Shown one piece after another: positions 6,386 to 14,514 of a DNA stretch of 64,000 bases; positions within the stretch are counted from its first letter, which is position 1, and the number at the start of each line of letters is the position of its first letter. The stretch covers positions 1 through 64,000 of the forward strand of contig JBGCFD010000067.1 in the NCBI GenBank assembly GCA_045106765.1, read 5' to 3'. A program made the position numbers and the translations under genes. Source of the stretch: CAJQQY01 sp045106765 (GTDB lineage: Bacteria > Bacteroidota > Bacteroidia > Chitinophagales > Saprospiraceae). The notes under the pieces are model-generated. The model was not told the origin of the DNA. It saw only the letters and a list, made by a program, of their open reading frames with translations, and ran no database searches.

Positions 6386-8239
6386 TCAAGCAATATTATT
6401 TCCAAGTACTTTTCCTTCCTTTATTGATATTTTATCTCCATCAAACTTTGTCAAGGACATGGAAGAATTTTCTAAAGGATTATACATAATACTCTGCTCT
6501 TGCAACATTCCTATCGCAATTTGTTCTCCCATATATATAGACTGTTCATAATCTGAATAAAAATGAACTCCTCCCCAATTTCTGCCAATAGAAATATTTG
6601 CAGCAATTTTATTTAACTCATCACCTACAGTCAAATAATTAGTTAGAGGAACAGTCTTTAACATTTCACCATTTTTATCTGGGACAAAAGCATGCTTTCC
6701 ATCATTAAAATCTAGTTCACTTTCATCACTAAAAATCTGCATTTTCTTGCCATCAGAAGAAATAGCTATTCGTTGGTCTTCATCAAAAAATGCTTTCAAT
6801 ATCGTTACACATGCTCCTGCAACCGTTGCATGACCTGCTCCATAAGAAGGATGCATCGGTGATCCCTCACAAAAAGCCATTGGCAATAACATATTTCCAC
6901 CACCACTTGGAAAGGTCGTAATTTCATTAGTTAAATCAGGATCAAATTTATTATACATTTCAGTTAGTTCAGGAGCGATCAATCGCAATTCAACTCTCTT
7001 CTCTAATCGAGCTGCTAACACTTCAGGTCGACACCTTCTATGTATATTAAATTTCTGATACCTAACTGCTTTTAGAGCACGAGTTGCTGTTTCGGTTACT
7101 AAGGTCAAAATATGAGGAGGCCCATAATGAGCAAATCCTTGCTGGTGATCTAAACTATCAGCACCTTGAAATGGAATTCCTGGATCAAATTTAGCTCCAT
7201 AGGATAATAAAATTAAACATGCATTGAGGTAGGCTTGATATAAAGCATCATAATGAACATAAGTGGCTAAATCTCTTCCAGTAGTAATAAATCGTCTAAG
7301 ATCTGTTCCAATTTTATATCCTTCTCTACCTGATAGATTCGCACCATTCTGAACATCAAGCCATTCATTCCAACTAGTTAAATGGTTTTCCTCTGGAGTA
7401 GCACACCTTACTCTTTGATCGATAATACTTGCCCCAAAATTGATTTTTCCATCGGAAGGATAAAATTCAGGAGATGTTCCTGCTGAATCAGTTCCTAATC
7501 CATAACTACCCGCTAAAATAAATTGAGAAAGGTATGGGCCTACATTATCTCCGTCGGTTATTCCCTTAAATCCCGTATCAATACTTAAGGCTCGATTCCC
7601 AGTTCTTTTATTTCCACTAAACCATGGCAAACTATTTAAAAAAGTAAATATTCCATTCACTCTAGCTACCTCTGCGGCAGATAAACCAGCCTCTACTCTT
7701 GCTTCAGGTGAGAAATAAGCTAAAGGAACATCTCTTAGTAATGCCTGAGCATAGACTTCAGCCATCTCTGCATCTAATTCCTCACTTCCTAATTTTGGAG
7801 CAGGTGGCATTGTAACAGATTGGGCATCTGGTCCCTCTGTATCAAATGTAAGTCCTGCACTCGCACTTTCCCATGCTCGAACTGGGACTGGGTTTCCTAA
7901 ATTCTGTGCTTTTGCCGATTTCCAATCTGGCTTTAACATCCCTCCAACATCAATACAATCTGGTCCAAGTGGAGTATTATCAAAGTCCCAAGGATCTCCA
8001 GTTTCAATTGCTCTAGCTAATTGAACATAATGATCTGGCTCTGAAACCAAACCAGTTACTTCATCATGCTTAAGTCCTTTAGTAAAATTCATTAGGTAGC
8101 TTTTCTTTCCATGTGGATGTTGAAACTTTACTTCATCTCCATTTGATTCATGAAAAACATGAGGCTGTTGGTGAGCAATTTCGGCAGCCTCTACCCTTTT
8201 TTGTAAGGCTAGATCCTTTCGTTTTTTTTGATCTTTCAT
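6386..8239 (-). CDS. vanadium-dependent haloperoxidase
   Basis: 617 residues with the helical PAP2/vanadium-haloperoxidase fold, of the long algal (Corallina-like) type. These enzymes use vanadate and H2O2 to oxidise halides. Expected vanadate ligands are visible: Lys396 and Arg404 (spacing +8, as in brown-algal bromoperoxidase), Gly469-His470 in HPSYGAGHA, and Arg553 and His559 in GRNWGGVH (spacing +6). The residue before Gly-His is Ala468, where Ser is usual in several characterised enzymes. That may alter the site or halide preference. No signal peptide: the N-terminus is Lys-rich and polar, so it is cytoplasmic or exported in another way. It is monocistronic. Confidence 0.88.
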   Translation of the reverse strand: MKDQKKRKDLALQKRVEAAEIAHQQPHVFHESNGDEVKFQHPHGKKSYLMNFTKGLKHDEVTGLVSEPDHYVQLARAIETGDPWDFDNTPLGPDCIDVGGMLKPDWKSAKAQNLGNPVPVRAWESASAGLTFDTEGPDAQSVTMPPAPKLGSEELDAEMAEVYAQALLRDVPLAYFSPEARVEAGLSAAEVARVNGIFTFLNSLPWFSGNKRTGNRALSIDTGFKGITDGDNVGPYLSQFILAGSYGLGTDSAGTSPEFYPSDGKINFGASIIDQRVRCATPEENHLTSWNEWLDVQNGANLSGREGYKIGTDLRRFITTGRDLATYVHYDALYQAYLNACLILLSYGAKFDPGIPFQGADSLDHQQGFAHYGPPHILTLVTETATRALKAVRYQKFNIHRRCRPEVLAARLEKRVELRLIAPELTEMYNKFDPDLTNEITTFPSGGGNMLLPMAFCEGSPMHPSYGAGHATVAGACVTILKAFFDEDQRIAISSDGKKMQIFSDESELDFNDGKHAFVPDKNGEMLKTVPLTNYLTVGDELNKIAANISIGRNWGGVHFYSDYEQSIYMGEQIAIGMLQEQSIMYNPLENSSMSLTKFDGDKISIKEGKVLGNNIA

Positions 8240-8274
8240 TTTGATTTTAATTATAAGAGTTAATAATAAATAAA

Positions 8275-8296
8275 AGGAGCTTAACTTTAAGCTCCT
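8275..8296 (-). terminator. hairpin, possible terminator
   Basis: AGGAGCTTAA / TTAAGCTCCT with a 2-nt loop. On minus it is followed by TTTATTTATT. It lies between the TMTC-like gene and the haloperoxidase start on the same strand, so it could end the former. Confidence 0.45.
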
Positions 8297-8437
8297 ATAT
8301 ATTTACCTAAGATCCAAATTAACTCTTAGTTTCAAAATCAAAATGTAGGTTTGATTTATACCAATGAATAGAAATACCTTTTGACTGTACGAAAAAAATT
8401 AGATGTTAGAGTTTATTCTAAATAGAATTGTATGTGG

Positions 8438-8463
8438 GACCGTAAAACGTCTAACGTTCAACG
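8438..8463. repeat. CGTAAAACGTC dispersed motif, site 1
   Basis: The stretch reads CCGTAAAACGTCTAACG followed by TTCAACG, 17 bp 3' of the TMTC-like gene stop. It belongs to the same short family as 18496, 21980, 30594 and 54374. Confidence 0.55.
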
Positions 8464-8480
8464 AATAAACTATATTAATA

Positions 8481-10385
8481 CTATTTCCCTTGCCGAGCAC
8501 TTTCCAAATATCCATTAATGGTCTCAATTTGTTTTTGATCTAAAGCAAACTCTTTTGCTTTTTCAAAATATTTAATCGCATTGGGAAACTGTTTTTGCAT
8601 CGCATAAATGACTCCTAAATTTTGCCATCCATCCACATATCTTGGATTTTTTTCAACTGCTTTTTCATAAACACCTTTCGCTTTTTCCAATTCCGCATTG
8701 GCTCCAGCTATATTTCCTACTGCCCTTGCCTTCGCACTTTTTTCAAAATAAATAACCCCCAAATTATTATAGGCTTTTGCATTATTCAAATTGTATTGAA
8801 TCGCTAAATTATAGTGTTCCTCTGCTTTTTCATTAAAACCTGCTTTGTTGTACCACCACCCTAGCCTAGCATGTGCGTCTGAATACTTTGGATAAACTTC
8901 TACCGCTTTTTCCAAAACGGTCTTAGCCTTATTCATCATTTCCGATTGCTCATTACCTGTCAAAGTCAATCCTCTTTTCGATAATTCTAAACTATAGTGA
9001 TACAATAATTTCCCACACTCAGGCGAGGTTTGAATATCTGTATCGTACAACGTAAAACTATCTTTCCATGCCGAATTTCGGTCTATCGTTTTAAAAGAAA
9101 AAAGTAGGACGACCACTCCTAATAATCCAAGAGCTACCATATTTTTTTTAAGAAAGCTACTCATTTCAAAATTCTTACTTCTCCCTTCTTCTAATTTTAA
9201 CAACTTCATTATTCCATAAGCTAATGCAATGGAAAAACCTAAAACAGGTACATACAATAATCGCTCTGCATAAGAGGTCCCAATATTAAAAACTAAATTA
9301 GAAGTAATCGAAAGTGTCAAAATGTAGAACAAAATTCCAAAAGAAAAAACTGATTTTTTCTTAACATTCAACAATGCCCAAATACCTAAACCAACATGAA
9401 TAACAAAAGATAAAAGTGCTTTCCAATCTCCAAACGAAGTCAATGGAATTTGAGAATATCCTGCATCTGAAACTAAAGGATGTGGGAAAATTAATAACTT
9501 TAAATATCGACCTAAGATCAAAAATGCGGTCGCTTTTTGTTCCACAAAATTATCAGCAGAAACTAATACATTATCTAAAATCGAAGTATTTCCCGTCCCA
9601 ATTGTTTTTCCCAATACTGTACTCAAAATAGCAATAAAAACGAGTGACACAGCCAAATAACCTGCAGATAGTTTTAAGTTTTTTTCTAAAGAAGTTTTAG
9701 TAAAGAAATATATTAACAATGGAAAAACCGCCACATAAGTTACCGAACTTTCTTTTGACAAAATCGCTAAAAAGAAGCTCCCCATTGACAAGGCTAACCA
9801 CTTGACATTTGATTTACTTAAATAATCCCACAACCAATAAACGGCTAATAAAAAAAAGAAAAAACCCATGATATCATCTCGCCCTTTGATGTTCGCAACC
9901 GACTCGGTGTGCAAAGGATGAATCATAAAAATCACCGCAGCAGCAAAGGGCAAAATCAAATTATAATTTCTAAAAACTCTCGCCAAAGTAAAAAATAAAA
10001 GTCCTCCTGTCAACGCATAAAACAATACATTTACAAAATGCATAAAACTTGGATTATCAGGAAAAATCTGCCATTCCATCGCAAACATCACAGGAGTCAA
10101 CGGACGATAAAGGGTTCCAAAACCAGCTCCATATCCATAGCGATAACTATGAGTCAAATGTGTCCCAATTCCTGCAAAACCTTTTTGAGTGACAAAATTT
10201 TCCTTGATGACAGAAAAATCATCGAGCGCCCATTCATGTTGAATCGTATTGGCATACAAAATAAAACCGAGCAGTCCAACAATAAGTGCAAGTGGTAAAT
10301 ATTTTCTTACAGAAAAATTAGCAGAAGTTTTGCTACCCGTTTTTAAAGTAGATTTTTTAGTTTTTTTATCTTTCTTTTTTGACAT
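8481..10385 (-). CDS. TMTC-like GT-C membrane glycosyltransferase with TPR tail
   Basis: 634 residues. A Lys-rich cytoplasmic start (1-27) is followed by many hydrophobic segments (28-430), then tetratricopeptide repeats (about 470-634; ARLGWWYNKAGFNEKAEEHY, NLGVIYAMQKQFPNAIKYF). An acidic pair follows TM1 (EWALDDFSV), the usual position of the metal/lipid-phosphate motif in GT-C enzymes. The layout matches eukaryotic TMTC O-mannosyltransferases and their bacterial relatives. Probable role: transfer of a sugar from a polyprenyl-phosphate donor to an extracytoplasmic acceptor; the substrate is unknown. A TATATTTG box lies about 20 bp upstream of the ATG. Confidence 0.8.
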   Translation of the reverse strand: MSKKKDKKTKKSTLKTGSKTSANFSVRKYLPLALIVGLLGFILYANTIQHEWALDDFSVIKENFVTQKGFAGIGTHLTHSYRYGYGAGFGTLYRPLTPVMFAMEWQIFPDNPSFMHFVNVLFYALTGGLLFFTLARVFRNYNLILPFAAAVIFMIHPLHTESVANIKGRDDIMGFFFFLLAVYWLWDYLSKSNVKWLALSMGSFFLAILSKESSVTYVAVFPLLIYFFTKTSLEKNLKLSAGYLAVSLVFIAILSTVLGKTIGTGNTSILDNVLVSADNFVEQKATAFLILGRYLKLLIFPHPLVSDAGYSQIPLTSFGDWKALLSFVIHVGLGIWALLNVKKKSVFSFGILFYILTLSITSNLVFNIGTSYAERLLYVPVLGFSIALAYGIMKLLKLEEGRSKNFEMSSFLKKNMVALGLLGVVVLLFSFKTIDRNSAWKDSFTLYDTDIQTSPECGKLLYHYSLELSKRGLTLTGNEQSEMMNKAKTVLEKAVEVYPKYSDAHARLGWWYNKAGFNEKAEEHYNLAIQYNLNNAKAYNNLGVIYFEKSAKARAVGNIAGANAELEKAKGVYEKAVEKNPRYVDGWQNLGVIYAMQKQFPNAIKYFEKAKEFALDQKQIETINGYLESARQGK

Positions 10386-10404
10386 CGTTTAGTTTCTTTT
10401 TTGA

Positions 10405-10412
10405 CAAATATA
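10405..10412 (-). promoter_or_regulatory. Bacteroidota -7 box for the TMTC-like gene
   Basis: TATATTTG on the minus strand, 19 bp upstream of the start codon at 10385. Confidence 0.4.
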
Positions 10413-10691
10413 AGAGTTCTTCGGCAAATTTCGTGTCAGGTAAAAATAGAAATTTAGAGAAGAAAAATATGATTGGTATAGCAGGTTTTAAAAAACAAAT
10501 TTTAAGTAGATTTGCAAAAGAAAATGATTCTTAGACTATCACAGTATTAGTTTAAGAACCAAGAAAATAAAAGACAAAATAAAAGCATCATCAAACACAA
10601 ATTAAAATTCTATTTCTCCTACTGGCTTTTTTGGCTTGGATATTTTGTTGTAGCAAAATTAGCCTTCCTCATTTTTAATTGGAAAAAAACA

Positions 10692-12419
10692 ATGGAGATC
10701 GAAAACTTTTCTGAACTCACTTCCATTTTTCTCCAAGGTTCAAAATTAGACCTTTCTATTTCAGGTTACTTATTATTAATTCCAACTTTATTAATTATTC
10801 TGAACTCATTTTTTGAAAAAAACTTATTCAAAAAATCCATTCTCATTTACACTAATATATTGTTATTCATTATATCCTTTTTCGTCATTGTGGATGCTTC
10901 ACTCTATGGACATTGGGGAAATAGATTAGATATTTATGGTGCATTTTATTTGAATAATGTTGGCGAAGCCATGAATTTCATCCCTATTAAAACATTGATA
11001 ACCAACACTTTATCTTTTTTAATCCTTGCGATCAGTTCTTGTTTTTTTTATGCAAAAAAAATACATCCATTGGCAGACCATCATCTCAAAAATTGGTTAT
11101 CAATTCCTTTGACCTTTTTAATTTTAGGTGCGCTTTCAATTATTCCAATTCGAGGAGGCATCGGATTAAATCCAATTAATTTGAGTAATGTTTATTTTTC
11201 TAACAATACATTTCCAAATCATTCTGCGATTAATATTATTTGGAATATGGCTTATACCTTTTCCGAGAAAGAAAAATTATATCAGACTTTTAATTATTTC
11301 AATTCAAAAAATGTAGCACCTTATTTTAACAATTTATATCCACCAGAAATCCCAGCTCCAAGTCTTCTGAAAAATAAAAAACCTAATATTGTTTTTATCA
11401 TTTTAGAAAGTTTCACTTCAAAATTGATTAATAAAAAATGGGATGGCACAGAAATCACCCCCAACCTAAATCGCCTCACAAGAGAAGGAATTTATTTCTC
11501 TAATTTCTATGCAAGTGGCGATCGAACAGACGAAGGTTTAGTCAGTATTCTGAGTGGTTACCCTGCTCAACCAATTAGTTATATCATCAACTATCAACAC
11601 AAAACTGCCAAACTCCCATCGATCATTCAACACCTCAAAGAAATAAATTATCGTACTTCATTTTACTACGGAGGTGATATTAATTTTGCCAATATGAAAT
11701 CCTATTTGTTGCAAGCTGGAATGGAAAAAATTATTGACAAAAATGATTTTCCTTCTGAGCAATTCAATGCAAAATGGGGTGTCCACGATCACTTCGTTTT
11801 TGATAAACTAATGGATGATATTAAAAATACGGAAGAGCCTTTTTTCAAAACTATTTTAACGCTCAGTAGTCATCCTCCATTCGATACTCCCATACCAACT
11901 GTCATCGAAGGAAGTGACGACAATTCTCTTTTCGCCAATTCTGCAAACTACACAGATCAAGCATTAGGAGATTTCATAACAAGACTTTCACGGGAGTCAA
12001 TTTGGGAAAACACCCTAGTCGTTTTATTGGCTGATCACAGTATTCCATATCTAGACAATTGCCATGTTTCTGCTCCTCAAAAATTTAAAATACCGATGAT
12101 TTGGCTAGGTGGGATTTTACAAAATCCAACTGCTAAAATTAAAAAATTCGCTTCCCAGACTGATCTTGCAAATACCTTGTTAAGTCAATTAAACCAAGAG
12201 GTTTCAACTTTTGAATACAGTAAAAACATTTTCTCTTCTTCTTCTAAATCCTTTGCATTTTATACCTTTAATCATGGTTATGGATTTTTGGCAGATAGCA
12301 CTCAAATCATTTATGATTATTCCGGAAATCGTTTTTTAAAACAAGAAGGAAATACGTTTCCAGATTCCGTTGGTAATGCTTATTTACAAAAAACCTCTAA
12401 TGACTTTTCCTCCAAATAA
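10692..12419 (+). CDS. LTA-synthase-family sulfatase-fold membrane enzyme (5' end unclear)
   Basis: Alkaline-phosphatase-superfamily enzyme with N-terminal membrane helices and an extracytoplasmic catalytic domain from about residue 230. Metal/nucleophile residues are visible: Glu239 in FIILESF, the probable nucleophile Thr279 in GDRTDEG, and Asp448-His449 in LLADHS. The family moves phosphoglycerol or phosphoethanolamine onto glycans or lipids; the substrate is unknown here. The first ATG (10692) gives 575 residues but misses the first helix. Upstream codons in the same frame (10593-10691) encode a convincing TM1 (FYFSYWLFWLGYFVVAKLAF) without any ATG, GTG or TTG start. An in-frame ATG at 10524 is cut by a TAG at 10548. 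The true start is non-canonical, mutated or misread. Confidence 0.8.
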   Translation: MEIENFSELTSIFLQGSKLDLSISGYLLLIPTLLIILNSFFEKNLFKKSILIYTNILLFIISFFVIVDASLYGHWGNRLDIYGAFYLNNVGEAMNFIPIKTLITNTLSFLILAISSCFFYAKKIHPLADHHLKNWLSIPLTFLILGALSIIPIRGGIGLNPINLSNVYFSNNTFPNHSAINIIWNMAYTFSEKEKLYQTFNYFNSKNVAPYFNNLYPPEIPAPSLLKNKKPNIVFIILESFTSKLINKKWDGTEITPNLNRLTREGIYFSNFYASGDRTDEGLVSILSGYPAQPISYIINYQHKTAKLPSIIQHLKEINYRTSFYYGGDINFANMKSYLLQAGMEKIIDKNDFPSEQFNAKWGVHDHFVFDKLMDDIKNTEEPFFKTILTLSSHPPFDTPIPTVIEGSDDNSLFANSANYTDQALGDFITRLSRESIWENTLVVLLADHSIPYLDNCHVSAPQKFKIPMIWLGGILQNPTAKIKKFASQTDLANTLLSQLNQEVSTFEYSKNIFSSSSKSFAFYTFNHGYGFLADSTQIIYDYSGNRFLKQEGNTFPDSVGNAYLQKTSNDFSSK

Positions 12420-12540
12420 AACCTTGAAATAAATTCATTGTCAGGTAAATTATAGAATTAAAAACGACCAAAGGAAAAATTAATTTCGACTTTTATCTTA
12501 CTCAGAAAACGAACTATTATAAATCATAAAAAAGTTAATA

Positions 12541-12858
12541 ATGTCCAAAGAAAATAAAAAACAAGACTTCACAGAAGAAGGTGACCTTGCAAATTTTACC
12601 GCAGAAATAAATCAAAACATCAATGATATTCGGACTTCAACTGATCGATTTTTTAAAAGAAAATTGATCCTATTTTGCATTCGATGGACCATCACTTTGG
12701 TGCTTCTATATATTTTTTTAGATAGTTATCCTTGGATAAAATATTTGATGTACCTCGCCATTCCTCTCGGAATTCTAAACTTGGTTTTAATCTTTGGTGG
12801 AAGAAAAAAAATCAATGAAAAATTATCGGAAACGGAAGACAATATTAGTTCGATGTAG
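12541..12858 (+). CDS. small two-helix membrane protein
   Basis: 105 residues, unrecognised. A polar N-terminus (1-40) precedes two hydrophobic segments (about 42-60 and 65-85) and a basic, then acidic C-terminal tail. This suggests two membrane helices with both ends in the cytoplasm. The gap from the LTA-synthase-like gene is 121 bp, so co-transcription is possible but not shown. Confidence 0.6.
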   Translation: MSKENKKQDFTEEGDLANFTAEINQNINDIRTSTDRFFKRKLILFCIRWTITLVLLYIFLDSYPWIKYLMYLAIPLGILNLVLIFGGRKKINEKLSETEDNISSM

Positions 12859-12975
12859 AGATTAACGCTAAATCTACATTACAATCTGTTATTGTCAATT
12901 TCAAATTAGAGATTTAGAAATTATTAATGTAACTAATCTTGAAACCAACACACAAACATAAAGGATATTAAACTA

Positions 12976-12996
12976 CTCCGCAGCAAGCTGACGGAG
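12976..12996. repeat. REP-like hairpin CTCCGCAGC-AA-GCTG-A-CGGAG
   Basis: CTCCG-CAGC pairs with GCTG-A-CGGAG around a two-base loop and is followed by an A-run. Similar CTCCGCAGCAAGCTGCGGAG hairpins are common in Bacteroidota genomes (recalled, not searched). It is the first of three hairpins in a 370-bp gap. Confidence 0.6.
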
Positions 12997-13033
12997 AATC
13001 AAAAAAAACAGTTTCATAGATATCAAAATAGAA

Positions 13034-13101
13034 TTTCACCACATAGGCACATAGAAACCATAGGTAAAATTCTATGTTTTCTATGTGCCTATGTGGTGAA
13101 A
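13034..13101. repeat. inverted repeat with 24-bp perfect arms (TTTCACCACATAGGCACATAG)
   Basis: The left arm 13034-13057 and right arm 13078-13101 are exactly complementary. A smaller palindrome (CATAGG...TTCTATG) lies in the loop, and the right arm ends in an A-run. A second, diverged copy is at 46340-46430. Confidence 0.75.
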
Positions 13102-13159
13102 AAAAAATCGATTGTGGGGAGTTTTTTTTCACTTATGAGATATCATTGCTGCTGTTGCA

Positions 13160-13177
13160 CCCGATACAAGCATCGGG
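13160..13177. repeat. short hairpin CCCGAT...ATCGGG
   Basis: A six-bp stem around ACAAGC. This CCCGAT-type hairpin recurs in intergenic DNA of many Bacteroidota (recalled). It lies 52 bp before the next start codon. Confidence 0.45.
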
Positions 13178-13228
13178 GAATTCTTTAGATTAAACATTCT
13201 CAAAACCTCAACTTAGTTAACTTAAAAT

Positions 13229-14422
13229 ATGATGAGATTCCTTTTGATTTTTTATTACTCTCTTCTTTTACAAACTTCCTTTGGTCAAAACCTAATCCCA
13301 AATCCAAGTTTGGAAGACGAAAATACTTGTCAAAGATACCATGAACTATGTGCGCCAAAAGCATGGCGTTCCAATACTCTAAAAGCATTTCGCTATTACG
13401 ATTACAAACTTTCAAGACAAGATCAATCCGTTATGAAACCTGCCCATGGAAGTCGTTGCATCGCTCTTCGCATGTACAATACAGGTAGAAAAATGGATCG
13501 TTCCTATGTTCAAGTTCCTTTTCTTTGTCAATTAGAAAAAGGAAAAAAATACAAACTAAAATTCCAACTTTTAAGTACAACTTATTTTGTAAATAGCTTT
13601 GAATTTTACATGACTGACACTTTAATGGTGACTAAAAAAAATGATCCCATATTTGAAAAAAATCCACAAATCAAATTTGATTTTTCTACACCTTTTCCTC
13701 CTAATGAATGGATTACTCTCGAAACAATTTATGAAGCAACAGGTGACGAAGTCGGAATGATTTTAGGAAATTTCAAACATGATGATAAAACCGTAATTAC
13801 ATTGTTACAAAAAAAGAAAAGAAGAGAAACTCCAATTCGTAGAGTTTATCATTTCTTTGATGACTTCTCGTTGACTCCAATGGAAGCTATCAATTCGAGT
13901 TGTGATTTAGAAAAAAACAGAACTCATATTTATGCTGATTCAGTTCGACATTCAATTGTTCAACATCCTCATTCTATTCAAAATTTAAAGATTCCGTTAG
14001 AAGAAAATTCTATTGATTCTATTCCAAAAGAACCAATTTTCAAAAAAAAGAAAACTCCAAAACCTAAAATTATTTATGAAAAAAAAATCTTTACACTTCC
14101 GAATATTTTATTTGAAAACAATAGCGATATTTTACTTCCTATTGCTTATAATTCTTTGGATGAATTAATCGTTTATTTGATAGAAAATCGGAATTATAAA
14201 ATAATAATCACAGGACATACTGATCATATTGGAAAATCCTACATCAACCAAAACCTATCTGAAAACAGAGCTAAACCTGTCTCTAACTATTTGATTTCCA
14301 ACGGAATACACATCTCAAGAATCAAAACTATAGGGAAAGGAGAAAGCACCCCAATTGCCTCAAATAAAACTTTGGAAGGTCAACAATTAAATCGAAGAGT
14401 TGAATTTGAGATACTAAAATGA
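13229..14422 (+). CDS. OmpA-family protein with N-terminal NPSxE beta-sandwich module
   Basis: 397 residues. Signal peptide 1-20 ends at SFGQ. Residues 21-215 start with NLIPNPSLE and look like a jelly-roll, carbohydrate-binding-like module. A basic, proline-rich linker follows. Residues 285-397 are an OmpA C-terminal domain with the peptidoglycan-binding signature GHTDHIGKS and LSENRA, and it ends NRRVEFEILK. Likely role: surface or outer-membrane protein tethered to the wall. A homologous but longer protein follows after 92 bp on the same strand, so the two are probable paralogues and possibly co-transcribed. Confidence 0.85.
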   Translation: MMRFLLIFYYSLLLQTSFGQNLIPNPSLEDENTCQRYHELCAPKAWRSNTLKAFRYYDYKLSRQDQSVMKPAHGSRCIALRMYNTGRKMDRSYVQVPFLCQLEKGKKYKLKFQLLSTTYFVNSFEFYMTDTLMVTKKNDPIFEKNPQIKFDFSTPFPPNEWITLETIYEATGDEVGMILGNFKHDDKTVITLLQKKKRRETPIRRVYHFFDDFSLTPMEAINSSCDLEKNRTHIYADSVRHSIVQHPHSIQNLKIPLEENSIDSIPKEPIFKKKKTPKPKIIYEKKIFTLPNILFENNSDILLPIAYNSLDELIVYLIENRNYKIIITGHTDHIGKSYINQNLSENRAKPVSNYLISNGIHISRIKTIGKGESTPIASNKTLEGQQLNRRVEFEILK

Positions 14423-14514
14423 GAGAAAGATTTTTGATTTATTTAACCTTTTAAATGCTATAAAACAACAAGTTTTGCATAGCTTTTGTTACTTTAAGGA
14501 AAAGGAATTAATCC

